From positions 620,001-684,000 of the forward strand of contig NC_027861.1 of NCBI RefSeq assembly GCF_000187245.1: 64,000 nucleotides of DNA, read 5' to 3'. Of this stretch, positions 27,427-36,185 are shown piece by piece (the first letter of the stretch is position 1; each line of letters starts with the position of its first letter). The notes beneath the pieces were generated by a model. That model saw only the letters and a list, made by a program, of their open reading frames with translations. It searched no databases and was not told the origin of the DNA. Source of the DNA: Ogataea parapolymorpha DL-1. Its lineage: Eukaryota > Ascomycota > Pichiomycetes > Pichiales > Pichiaceae. Both the position numbers and the translations under genes were made by a program.

Positions 27427-28355
27427 TACAGTCTTGGCTGGTCGTGGAGGGGCGAGTATTTAGGGCGTTGAAGGGGCGGAAGCATGTTGAGCACGTAGTA
27501 GCGGTCTTTGGGGGCAGAGGTCTTGTACGATTGACCATCCCGAGCCCGCTCGTGGTCTTGGTCGTTCTGTATCTGCGAATAGATAACTTTCTGCTGTTTT
27601 TCGCGTTCGTTCAGGCGGGAGCTGGCCTTTTCGAGCTTCCGCTTGCGTTTCAGCTCCTCTCTGAGTTCTTTGAATTCCGAGGGAGACCGTTTTTGGCCGT
27701 GTTTTTGGAGCACAATGTGCGAGTTCAGGTGGTTGAGTGTTCCATAAGCCTTTTGGCACGACTCGTGGTTGCATTTGTAGAGTCGTACCACCTCGTGTGC
27801 CTTCCTTCTTTTGCGTTTGTTGGCTTCAGAAGGGGGCGATCCACGGTCTTTGGGGGGTTGGGAGAGAGGTGTAGGGTACGACAGGCTGCGGTTGGCAGAC
27901 ATAGGCTGGGCCCCGTACGGCGAAGGCAGGTGTGCGGGTACTCTCACACTATCAGCTGACGGGGTCTGGGAGAGGTGACCAAGAGGAGACAGCGTTTGCG
28001 GAGACTGCATTTTCAGCGGAGGAGGAAAGGATGGATATTTGTTCATTGGGGGCGGATAGTAGTGGAGAGTGTTCTGGAAGGATAAGCGTCTATACGGCGA
28101 GGTATCGTTGTGGTCGGAGAGAGGCATAGGAGGTAGATGGTAGTTGGAGACCACCGGAGTGGGCAGATTGAGATTCCTCAAAGAAGGAATCTCTTCCCTC
28201 TGTTGCATAGGAGGCAACAAGAGTTTTCCAGGTCTTTCGAAGGAAGACGTCATGGGAGATAAAAATGTCTGTGTTGTCAGGTGAGCGTTGAGGAAAGTGA
28301 CATGCTTATATTTAGATGGGCAGAGGGCTGACAGGTCAGACAAAAAACTTGGCAT
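27423..28355 (-). CDS. Single C2H2 zinc-finger transcription factor
   Basis: A 310-residue protein, mostly proline/serine-rich and disordered, with one classical zinc finger near residues 195-222: YKCNHESCQKAYGTLNHLNS followed by HIVLQKH (C-x4-C-x12-H-x5-H). Just after it comes a basic, probably helical region (EFKELREELKRKRKLEKAS). The combination of a lone KAYGTLNHLNxH finger with an EFKEIR-like helix recurs in many fungal regulators that I cannot tie to one S. cerevisiae gene, so no symbol is given. The start is either the ATG at 28355 or the one at 28253 (MTSSFERPG, 276 residues); upstream the frame has only a TTG. About 1.4 kb of non-coding DNA lies upstream, the longest in the window, which suggests complex regulation. 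Confidence 0.8.
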   Translation of the reverse strand: MPSFLSDLSALCPSKYKHVTFLNAHLTTQTFLSPMTSSFERPGKLLLPPMQQREEIPSLRNLNLPTPVVSNYHLPPMPLSDHNDTSPYRRLSFQNTLHYYPPPMNKYPSFPPPLKMQSPQTLSPLGHLSQTPSADSVRVPAHLPSPYGAQPMSANRSLSYPTPLSQPPKDRGSPPSEANKRKRRKAHEVVRLYKCNHESCQKAYGTLNHLNSHIVLQKHGQKRSPSEFKELREELKRKRKLEKASSRLNEREKQQKVIYSQIQNDQDHERARDGQSYKTSAPKDRYYVLNMLPPLQRPKYSPLHDQPRLY

Positions 28356-28890
28356 AGTGGTAAAATCGATGGTTGCAGCTGCGTGCAGATACGATTGCAA
28401 AGGGAATTAAGGCTGCTATTGTGGAGAGAATTTATGCTACTTTTAGTAGCTAAACCGGGTGCATGCATGTCCATGCGGTTTCGGGTTCGGTTTGCGGAGG
28501 GCTCGAGTTGCTTGCTTTAGTTTAGTGGCCGTGGGTTTCACTACAGAATGGGGGGAGGTCAAGGCTTTGCGGGCCAAGTTCTGGGGGTTCGGATCGATAA
28601 TATCGCCATGTTGGTGTCTAGAGAATGACATCATGCTTGGCATTTTGTGTCACACAGCATGTCTATAGTTTTAAGTTACATGTTTCGCGATAGAGAAGGA
28701 TGCAAAGGGAAATTGCGCCAATCGCAAAGTCGATAAATCGAGAATATGTTACATGTTATGGGAGAGGTATTATTGTTAATTTTAGCAGTCTGTTTTTAGA
28801 TCTGCTTGTTACGTTTAACCGGCCGTATTGTGAATTTTTAGTTGCATAAGGGTTTAGTGTGGTGCTCTTTCTCGTGCGCGGACCCGAAAC

Positions 28891-28910
28891 TATTGTTAGC
28901 ACAAACAATA
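28891..28910. repeat. Inverted repeat TATTGTT / AACAATA
   Basis: Perfect 7-bp arms with a six-base spacer. Each arm contains ATTGTT/AACAAT, the core recognised by HMG-box factors such as Rox1. It lies about 540 bp upstream of the C2H2 gene start. Confidence 0.6.
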
Positions 28911-29044
28911 AGTCCTGCTTAAGATGGCTTGTTGGCAGTCAATAGCCAGCCTGAGACAAGCTCGATGCCATTTCGATAGCCCCGCCGCACTGAACAATGC
29001 GTATCAAACAGGCTGGGGACGATCTTGAAACAGGTCATCATTAC

Positions 29045-29073
29045 GGCCGAATGCGCTCGCACCCGCTTCGGCC
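29045..29073. repeat. Inverted repeat GGCCGAA / TTCGGCC
   Basis: Perfect 7-bp arms separated by 15 bases in the long region upstream of the C2H2 gene. The G+C-rich arms could form a hairpin in RNA or a dyad site for a dimeric factor; neither is proven. Confidence 0.55.
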
Positions 29074-29730
29074 CACAAAAAGGTAAAGTCGCCTGTTTGA
29101 GTTTTCTCGAAAACCGCAACCATCTTTTTTTTAGCAGGATCTAGATCTGTTCTTTTTCGGTTGGCGGCTCTGTGAAATGCCGAAAGCGAAGAAAATTTTC
29201 GGGCTAGTGTTGGCGAACAATTATTCCCGCGGTCCAGATAAGTTCCGAGTGCTGTCTCAAGAAGGGGCTAGGAGTAAGGGGCAAATTGATGCTTTGCAGT
29301 CTTTGTGCTTATCATCATCTGCCTGGGGAACGGTGGGACTGGATTTCCCCTTATAGTTTTTGTGTCTCAATCGGCTTACTCATGATTAGCTAAAAACCGA
29401 GAGTGATCGGCAGACATGCTACTAGCACCACTGGATGTATTGTGGGTATTGGTACAATGTGTACTGCCCAATCTCCATGTGTCGTTACCCAATTAGTAAA
29501 TGAAAATTTCAAACTTTCCTGAACCGTCTATTGTCATGCGATCGTGTGTCGAACCCAATAGGGGTGTGTTCCAAATGCTTTTGTATTTTTTTCGACACTT
29601 CCACCCGAGCTCATGCGCGCAGCCAAGCTTAGTGCGGCCCCAAACAAGACTGTTTTCATGCACTGCAAAATCACAATAAAAACAATGCCTCTGCGATGGT
29701 GTGGCAGTTGTGTCCACCCGTCAAGCCATC

Positions 29731-30897
29731 TCACCACCCCAGCCAGTCCAGAGTGCCAGCACCCACGTACGCACCACCCACAAACGACAGGATAACCAGC
29801 AGCCTTTCGAACCTGACAAAGTACCCAACCACCAGCAACCCCAATAACCCACACCCGTACACCACGCGGCTCATCTGCCCCAGCACATTAAACCTGTCCA
29901 TCACGTCCTGCAGACGTTCGAACCGCGCTAGCGAGCTGCCCAAGTACCGGTTCATCGTCTCGAGCCGCGTCTCCCACTCCCGGAACCGCGTCGCCGTCTC
30001 GCTATCCATCTTTTTCTGCCGTTCGGCCATCATCTCGTGCTCCGCGGAAAGACTGCTTATCAGCCGTTCATTTTCCAGCTCGGTATTTTTTCGCAGCTCG
30101 CTGTTCAACGCCTCCATTTGCTGCGCGAGCTCCTGCAGGCTCTGATCGTGCCATTTGTTGAGCTCTGTGAAAAAATTCTCCGCTGTTTTCACCGCCTCGA
30201 CGTGCATGTTCTCCAGATTATCGCTCACTTTGTACACATTGGAGAGCAATGAGTCCATCTTGAGATCCACCGACGCGAATGCTGTATCCAGTTGATTTTC
30301 TGCTTTTTTTCTCATCTCCTCAAACCGCGTCTGGAGGTCCTGTTGCAACGAGTCGAACGTTGCTACCAAATTCTGTCTGAGCTGGTCCAGAACGCCTGTC
30401 CCGAGGTCGTCGATTCGGCTGAGGGTAGCCATAAGCTCGTCGAGCTTTTTCCAAGCATCTCGGTACGTTTCGAGCAGTCTTTGCGTTTCGTAGGGCTCGC
30501 TGTAGTAGTGGCACAGCTGCTCTACCAGATTCAGGTAGCCAAAGAAAGTTGTCCACCAAACGGGGTTGGACGCGAGTTTTGCGATACATTCACGGTTATT
30601 GTGGTTCCAGCATTCTGCCGGTAGTGTCAGGGAGCCGTTGGAGCCGTCTTGACGGTCAAAAATGCACATTGTGAGCCGGATCGCGGTGTCCTGCTTCTCG
30701 TGCTCCGTCAGCGCCGACTGGCCCCCATGACATTGCGGCATGATCGTGGAAAGCACTTCAAGAACGCAAGACGGAAATGCCAGCGATGCTGTTTCGAGCT
30801 GATGCGCCTCCTTAAGCTGCTCTAGCGTGTTTGCGATCGACTCGGGCGATAGCCCTAATACTGGAGCTAGCAGTAATAGCACGATGAGGTAAGACAT
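29731..30897 (-). CDS. KAR5: Nuclear-fusion protein Kar5
   Basis: Probable Kar5/Tht1/Brambleberry-family protein, needed for fusion of nuclear envelopes after mating. An N-terminal signal peptide (LIVLLLLAPVLGLSP) is followed by a lumenal region with conserved cysteines (Cys44, Cys55, Cys78, then AECWNHNNRECIAKL). A long coiled coil fills about residues 140-330, and two hydrophobic stretches close the protein (GCGLLGLLVVGYF and LLVILSFVGGAYVGAG). This order of signal peptide, cysteine-rich domain, coiled coil and C-terminal membrane segments is diagnostic of the family. Its 388 residues compare with 504 in S. cerevisiae. Expression is expected to be mating-induced, but I found no clear pheromone-response element in the 211 bases to PNS1. 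Confidence 0.83.
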   Translation of the reverse strand: MSYLIVLLLLAPVLGLSPESIANTLEQLKEAHQLETASLAFPSCVLEVLSTIMPQCHGGQSALTEHEKQDTAIRLTMCIFDRQDGSNGSLTLPAECWNHNNRECIAKLASNPVWWTTFFGYLNLVEQLCHYYSEPYETQRLLETYRDAWKKLDELMATLSRIDDLGTGVLDQLRQNLVATFDSLQQDLQTRFEEMRKKAENQLDTAFASVDLKMDSLLSNVYKVSDNLENMHVEAVKTAENFFTELNKWHDQSLQELAQQMEALNSELRKNTELENERLISSLSAEHEMMAERQKKMDSETATRFREWETRLETMNRYLGSSLARFERLQDVMDRFNVLGQMSRVVYGCGLLGLLVVGYFVRFERLLVILSFVGGAYVGAGTLDWLGW

Positions 30898-31043
30898 GGG
30901 CCTGCATTGGCGGCTTTCTGGGCTTATATAGAGAGTGGTGGTTTCTAGTAGTGGATGGCTGGTTTACATCTGTGCTAGAACGAATACAACTCTAAAGACC
31001 AATGCGACAGGTCACACGGGTGCACACTAATCCCTACACCTCG

Positions 31044-31093
31044 GAAAAAAATAAATTTAATTTAATTTAATTTGATTTATATAATTAAATTAT
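31044..31093. repeat. AT-only tract with ATTTA repeats before PNS1
   Basis: A nearly pure A/T stretch with tandem TTTAA-type repeats lies immediately upstream of the PNS1 ATG. Similar tracts occur upstream of MTR10 (32890-32940), SF3B6 (39393-39446) and YKU80 (60170-60222). They look like nucleosome-poor core promoters or leaders. Confidence 0.6.
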
Positions 31094-31108
31094 TTGCCTT
31101 TATTTCGC

Positions 31109-32617
31109 ATGTCCCCTTACCAAGACAATTTACCCGCCTATGACGAGGACGCTCCGCCTGACTATTCCTGCGAGGACATTGAGCTGGGCGCCAGCAATGA
31201 GAAGTACGGACTGGATATAAAGAAACCGTTGCCCTCAGACGACTTTGAGGAGAGTTTCGCTGTGGAGCAGCCGAAATGGACCGACTGGCCGTTTGCTGTG
31301 GTGTTCGGAGTGGTGCTAGTGCTGTTTGTGGGTCTCGTACTATTCACCACTCAAGATGTTGTCGTTAATATTGCACACGTCAACCCAGACCAGACCAGAC
31401 TGATCGGCCTGGTGCTTGCCACCGGCGTGATTTGCACGTACGGCGGCATTGTGGTGCTGCGGAAATGGCCTACAGTGTTTATCAATGCGGGATGTCTGCT
31501 TAACGTGGCTACCGCGTCTTCTCTGGCCGTTGGCGCCCTGTCCAACGACAAACTCTGGGCCGGCCTCGCGTTTAGCTTCCTGGCACTGCTCCATATTTTG
31601 TGGTACCTTGAGGTGCGTCGTCGCATCCCGCTCAGCTCGCTGCTACTGAAACAGGTCATCCAGGTGGCCCAGAAGAACCCCGTCACTTGGAAGATATCTG
31701 CCGCCGGTACGCTTGGTTCCGCCGTGTTCAGTCTGGCGACCGTTTTCGCAGTTTACGGAACGATGGTGAAATGGGGACTAGACGAGACCGGACAGCTGAA
31801 AAACAAGACCATGTTTGTGGCAATGGGCATTTTTGTGCTGTTCACAGGCACCTTCATCGCTGAAGTGCTCAAGAACGTGCTGCACTCGACGGTCGCCGGG
31901 GTCTATGGCTCGTGGTATTATCTTTCGCACGCAGACAGATGTCCAAAAAACGCCGGCTTTGCGGCCTTCAAGCGCAGCGTGACGTACTCGTTCGGCTCCA
32001 TCTGCTTTGGCTCGCTCATTCTCTCTGTCATTCAGACACTCAGCAACGTGGCCAACCTAGCCAAGCACTGGGCCGCCCAGGACGGAGGTTTGGCGGGCTA
32101 CATTGGGTTCTACATCATCGAGATCTTCGCTTCTATTATGGAGGTTTTGGTGAGATGGCTCAACGAGTACGCATACTCGCTGGTGTCGCTCTATGGGCTT
32201 GACTTCCTGCACGCTGCGCGCGGAGCATTCGCGCTCGTTGAGCAAAAAGGTCTCACTGCGCCTATCAACGACTGTCTTGTCAACACAGCGCTGGGTCTAT
32301 ACTCGATGTTTGTGGCGCAAATGTGCGGTATCGTGTCTGCACTCTTCCTCTTCACCACGCAGCCCGTTTGGGCCCAGAACACCGAGGGCGTGGTGGACCT
32401 CAATATGGGTGTTGTTTTGGTGGTGGTGTTTGCTGTCGCGTTCGGTTTCTTTGTTGCCAGTGTTGCCACCAGCGTTGTGCACAGCGGCACCGTCACGTTC
32501 TTTATCATGCTCGCCAAGGATCCCGAGGTCTACAAGACGACGCACCCCGACGAGTTTGCCCGGGTTTTTGCAGTGTACCCTGACGTGGAGCGGAAGCTGC
32601 AATTAGACGATTTCTGA
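31109..32617 (+). CDS. PNS1: Choline-transporter-like protein Pns1
   Basis: Polytopic plasma-membrane protein of the choline-transporter-like (CTL/SLC44) family; the yeast member has no firmly established substrate. The acidic cytosolic N-terminus (LPAYDEDAPPDYSCED) is followed by about ten membrane segments starting with WPFAVVFGVVLVLFVGLVLF. The C-terminal half contains the conserved CTL text, including YFLSHADRCPK-like YLSHADRCPKNAGFAAFKRS, then SFGSICFGSLIL, and LNEYAYSLVSLYG. The first ATG is at 31109, giving 502 residues (539 in S. cerevisiae). PNS1, SME1 and MTR10 form the same trio in S. cerevisiae (YOR159-161). It converges on SME1 with 14 bases between stops. Confidence 0.9.
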   Translation: MSPYQDNLPAYDEDAPPDYSCEDIELGASNEKYGLDIKKPLPSDDFEESFAVEQPKWTDWPFAVVFGVVLVLFVGLVLFTTQDVVVNIAHVNPDQTRLIGLVLATGVICTYGGIVVLRKWPTVFINAGCLLNVATASSLAVGALSNDKLWAGLAFSFLALLHILWYLEVRRRIPLSSLLLKQVIQVAQKNPVTWKISAAGTLGSAVFSLATVFAVYGTMVKWGLDETGQLKNKTMFVAMGIFVLFTGTFIAEVLKNVLHSTVAGVYGSWYYLSHADRCPKNAGFAAFKRSVTYSFGSICFGSLILSVIQTLSNVANLAKHWAAQDGGLAGYIGFYIIEIFASIMEVLVRWLNEYAYSLVSLYGLDFLHAARGAFALVEQKGLTAPINDCLVNTALGLYSMFVAQMCGIVSALFLFTTQPVWAQNTEGVVDLNMGVVLVVVFAVAFGFFVASVATSVVHSGTVTFFIMLAKDPEVYKTTHPDEFARVFAVYPDVERKLQLDDF

Positions 32618-32631
32618 ATACGATTGCATTT

Positions 32632-32889
32632 CTATTCGCCGCTAATCAGCGTGATGTTGTCGCCCTTCAGTAGAATTCTGCCCAATTTGCGCTCTTTCTT
32701 TGTAGCCGCGTCGACCTCGACCGCCTCGTCCAGCACGATGTTCATGAACTCATCGAATCCGCGAATCACGCCAGCAATTCGCACGCCAGTCTGCTCGTAC
32801 AGCCACACCGTCACACGCGACTGCTGCTGGAGATACTTGAAGAGCTGGTTGATGGGCGGAACCATCACTTTCTGTCTGCGGCCGGACAT
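32632..32889 (-). CDS. SME1: Spliceosomal Sm protein E
   Basis: Subunit of the heptameric Sm ring on U1, U2, U4 and U5 snRNAs. This 85-residue protein is essentially all Sm fold: Sm1 motif with [20 protein letters not shown] (residues 40-59) and Sm2 motif [14 protein letters not shown]. The N-terminus [20 protein letters not shown] is typical of SmE. The length is within a few residues of S. cerevisiae Sme1 (94). It is divergent from MTR10 with 93 AT-rich bases between the ATGs. Confidence 0.96.
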   Translation of the reverse strand: MSGRRQKVMVPPINQLFKYLQQQSRVTVWLYEQTGVRIAGVIRGFDEFMNIVLDEAVEVDAATKKERKLGRILLKGDNITLISGE

Positions 32890-32982
32890 GCTAAAAAATA
32901 ATTAAATTATTCAATTTAATTTAATTCAATTATTTTTTTTTTCATTTCCACTTTTCGCTCCTAACCCATTATTTGTCTTGTT

Positions 32983-35859
32983 ATGTCAGTGCCCGTTCAA
33001 TTGAATCAGGCTCTGGAAACTCTTTATGGGAACTCCGACCCCGCGGTAAAGGAGCAGGCCAACGAGTATCTGCTGGCGTTCCAGCGGTCGGAACAGGCCT
33101 GGCAGACCGCGTTCGACATTCTCGCCCAGCCATCCTCGTCCGTGCAAGCCAGCGTTTTTGCTGCCCAGACGCTGCGGTCCAAGGTCCAGTACGACTTTGC
33201 ACAGCTGCCGCACGACCAGCTGCCCGCCCTCAAGAGCTCACTTCTCCAGCTTATGGTTGCCTACACTGGCAAGCAACGGCTTGTCATCACACAACTGTGC
33301 ATCACGCTAGCCAATTTTGCTCTCCAGTATCTGGACTGGAAAAACGCCGTCGACGAGATTGTTTCTGTGCTCTCAGGCCCTGCCACCGACACGCTGCTTG
33401 AATTCCTGAAAATCCTGCCCGAGGAGCTGCTAGACGTGAAAAAGACACCACTGACAGACGAGGAGTTCGAGGTCCGCGCAAACGAGCTTCTGGCCGCCAA
33501 TGTGCAGTCTGTGCTGTATATCCTCACAACGCTAGCCGAGTCGCGCGCCTCCAACTCGGCGTCCACCAACAGGCTCGTTCTGTCGTGCATCAAGTCCTGG
33601 ATCATCGACGTACCTTTCGAACAGGTTTTGTCCAACAACGCGCTGTGCACGCTGATTTTCGACGGCCTGCTTGCCGACGACACGTTCGACACGGCGATCG
33701 AGTGTCTATCGACGATTGTCGGCGAGACGACCGACTGCAACAACGACAGCGTCGTGGAAGCTCTCTACGAGCAGCTGCTCAAACTGAAGCCACTTATGGC
33801 TCAGACCCAGGACGATCCCGAGAAAGTGGAACGGTTCACAGAGCTGTTTGCGACTGCGGGCGAGGCGTGGCACGTGCACATTGCGAGAAACCCCTACAAC
33901 TTCAAGCCGCTCGTCGACATCATCCTGCAACTCACAGCCTACGAGGAGGACCTCGACGTGGTCAAGTACACGTTCAAGTTCTGGTACGATCTCAAGACGC
34001 TGCTAATTTCCGACGCCCGGCGCGAGGCCCGTGCCTGTTTCACACCCACGTACACACAGCTGGTGGAAATCATGATTAAGCATCTGCGGTATCCGACAAC
34101 CTCAAACTCGACTGAGCTACGAGATCTCTTCAACAACGACAAAGAAGCGGAGGACAAGTTCAAGGAGTTCCGCTACGACATGGGAGACGTTCTGAAGGAC
34201 TGTTGTGCGGTGATTGGCGCCCCGGTGGCCCTGGATATCCCGTTTAAGATCCTGCAGAGCCAGATGAACTTGCAAATGCAGGGACAGCCAGTCACGTGGC
34301 AGGAGATCGAGGCGCCGCTCTTTAGCATGCGTGCGATGGCCAAGGAGGTCGGCACGAACGAAAACACAATCCTGCCTCAGATCATGCGGTATCTGGTGCA
34401 GCTACCAGAAAACCCCAAGATCCGGTACGCAGCAACGCTGGTGTTGGGCCGCTACACCGAATGGACGGCCAAGCATCCGGAGCATCTGGAGGAGCAGCTC
34501 AACTACATCACCAGCGGCTTCCAGCAGCAGCAGAACATGGATATCATCATTGCGGCGTCGCATGCGCTCAAGTATTTCTGTATGGACTGTGCGGAACTGC
34601 TGAGTAACTATCTGGAACAGCTGTACAATTTCTACTCAAACGTGGAGCCATCATTGGACATCGACTCGCTGTATGACATCACGGAAGGCATAGCACATAT
34701 TTTGAAGGAGGAGCGTGACCACGACAAGCTGTACAACATCACGTTGATGTTTTGGAAGCCGACTTTGGAGAAATTGAACCAGTATAGCAGCACGCAGCCG
34801 GCGACTGCGCAGGAACTCGACAAATTGCATACGCAGATCGCCGACACCGTGGAAATCCTCACCATCTACGTGGACGCGCTCAGACCAAAAAGCTTCTCGA
34901 ATGCAAGCCATCCGGTGGCCCGCATCGTCATGGAGATCGTGTGGCCGCTGGTGGTGCGGCTCGTGGAGACACACGGCCGGTCGGTCAAGGTGAGCGAGCG
35001 GTGCATGAAGCTAGTGAGACGGTCGCTGCAGAGCTACAAGACGTACCTGCTGCCGGTGGTGTCGACGACCGCAGAATTGCTCGTTTCAGGGTTCCAAAAC
35101 TACAGACACGGATGCTATTTGTGGGTTTCTGGGGCATTCATCAAGGAGTATGCTGCAGAAGACGACGTTTCTGCAGACATCAAGGAAGCAGTGTGGGGAT
35201 TTTCGGTGCAGCAGGCAGGAAATTTCATCAAGATTTTCAACGAGCTTGGAAAAGATGAGATTCCCGAATACACAGAACTGGTGGAGGACTTTTTCCGGAT
35301 GGGCAACGACGTGCTCATGTTCCTGCCCGTGAAGTTGCTCGAGAGCAGTCTGGTGGAGCCGATGTACCGGGTCGCGGTGCGCGCGCTGGAGACGTATCTG
35401 GAGTACGGCACGATTTCGTCTGTGCTGCAATTTCTGGTGGATTTGTACTCATGGGGATTTGAAACGCCGCCGGTGTCAATGGCGGACGACATCCCCGAGG
35501 CGCTGAAATTCAAGGTGCTGAATTTCGCCGTTGCGACCGGAGAGGAGTTGCTGACTAAGCTGCTTGGCGGACTAATTTTCACCTTCCCTAGCGACTGCTG
35601 GCCCGAGGCGAACGAGCTTGTGGTGAAGCTGGTGAAGCTGAGCATGCTGCAGGGCGGCTCCAAGGTGGGTCTGGGGTGGCTGGACCGGGCGATGCTGAGT
35701 TTGCCGGGGGGCAGCGTGAGCGACAGCGAGCGGCTCAAGCTGCTGCGGACGGTGGAAACGGCAATCAACTCCAACGACTTTCGACGTGTGAGAACAAGCG
35801 TCCGCGACTTTGTTAGCTGGTACAGACGCAAGAATGTCGACAGACGCAACAATCAATAG
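32983..35859 (+). CDS. MTR10: Nuclear import receptor Mtr10 (transportin-SR-like)
   Basis: Importin-beta superfamily receptor that imports SR-like mRNA-binding proteins such as Npl3 and is implicated in tRNA retrograde transport; homologous to human transportin-3. The N-terminus is typical of the family (LNQALETLYGNSDPAVKEQA, then QVSVFAAQTLR-like SSVQASVFAAQTLRSKVQYD). The whole 958-residue chain consists of helical HEAT repeats, with no other domains, and matches the S. cerevisiae length (972). It keeps the S. cerevisiae neighbourhood (YOR160W between SME1 and PNS1 loci). Confidence 0.93.
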   Translation: MSVPVQLNQALETLYGNSDPAVKEQANEYLLAFQRSEQAWQTAFDILAQPSSSVQASVFAAQTLRSKVQYDFAQLPHDQLPALKSSLLQLMVAYTGKQRLVITQLCITLANFALQYLDWKNAVDEIVSVLSGPATDTLLEFLKILPEELLDVKKTPLTDEEFEVRANELLAANVQSVLYILTTLAESRASNSASTNRLVLSCIKSWIIDVPFEQVLSNNALCTLIFDGLLADDTFDTAIECLSTIVGETTDCNNDSVVEALYEQLLKLKPLMAQTQDDPEKVERFTELFATAGEAWHVHIARNPYNFKPLVDIILQLTAYEEDLDVVKYTFKFWYDLKTLLISDARREARACFTPTYTQLVEIMIKHLRYPTTSNSTELRDLFNNDKEAEDKFKEFRYDMGDVLKDCCAVIGAPVALDIPFKILQSQMNLQMQGQPVTWQEIEAPLFSMRAMAKEVGTNENTILPQIMRYLVQLPENPKIRYAATLVLGRYTEWTAKHPEHLEEQLNYITSGFQQQQNMDIIIAASHALKYFCMDCAELLSNYLEQLYNFYSNVEPSLDIDSLYDITEGIAHILKEERDHDKLYNITLMFWKPTLEKLNQYSSTQPATAQELDKLHTQIADTVEILTIYVDALRPKSFSNASHPVARIVMEIVWPLVVRLVETHGRSVKVSERCMKLVRRSLQSYKTYLLPVVSTTAELLVSGFQNYRHGCYLWVSGAFIKEYAAEDDVSADIKEAVWGFSVQQAGNFIKIFNELGKDEIPEYTELVEDFFRMGNDVLMFLPVKLLESSLVEPMYRVAVRALETYLEYGTISSVLQFLVDLYSWGFETPPVSMADDIPEALKFKVLNFAVATGEELLTKLLGGLIFTFPSDCWPEANELVVKLVKLSMLQGGSKVGLGWLDRAMLSLPGGSVSDSERLKLLRTVETAINSNDFRRVRTSVRDFVSWYRRKNVDRRNNQ

Positions 35860-36185
35860 GACAATCGAATCGGTCGGCGAACCTGAAATATGCACCTCAT
35901 AATTGCCCAATCCGGAAGAGTGAGGCCGATTGTTGGTGTCCGGGGGGCCTTGTGGAAAAATCTGTTTCCTTGTTGGAACAATAGCCACTGCTGGCTGGCC
36001 AGCCCTGCACACACTAAACCAGAGACGGTGCGTGGATGGCCATTGTTGCCGCGCCCGAACGATTCGATACGTAACTTCGAATGGCATGCCGTTTCTCTAT
36101 ATAATGGATCCGGGTTGTGCAGACGAGGCAGTACATATATATAAAGCAGCTTGTCCCTCCTTGGCACATAGGCTTATGAACTCCA
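35860..36185 (+). promoter_or_regulatory. Candidate regulated promoter upstream of 36186
   Basis: This 326-base region carries two strong TATA elements (TATATAAT at 36098-36105 and TATATATAAA at 36136-36145), a CCGGGG Mig1-like core at 35940-35945, and three ATTGTT/AACAAT cores (near 35927, 35978 and 36045) of the kind bound by HMG-box repressors. A 10-codon upstream reading frame starts at 36176 and overlaps the main ATG out of frame. Together these suggest an inducible gene; this is inference. Confidence 0.45.

Larger units (their letters stand above)
28356..29730. other. Long non-coding region upstream of the C2H2 gene
   Basis: About 1.4 kb separates the C2H2 gene start from the KAR5 stop; both are on the minus strand, so most of this is probably the C2H2 promoter plus the KAR5 3' end. 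I see only short, unconvincing reading frames. It contains two notable inverted repeats (28891-28910 and 29045-29073), HMG-type AACAAT cores, and purine/pyrimidine-skewed stretches. I looked for tRNA, snRNA, RNase P and U3 hallmarks and found none. An unrecognised non-coding RNA cannot be excluded. Confidence 0.6.

Noticed and set aside
28580..28600. GGTTCGGATCG, B-box-like sequence
   Set aside because: It mismatches the B-box consensus at several positions, has no T stem and no A box upstream, so it is not a tRNA.
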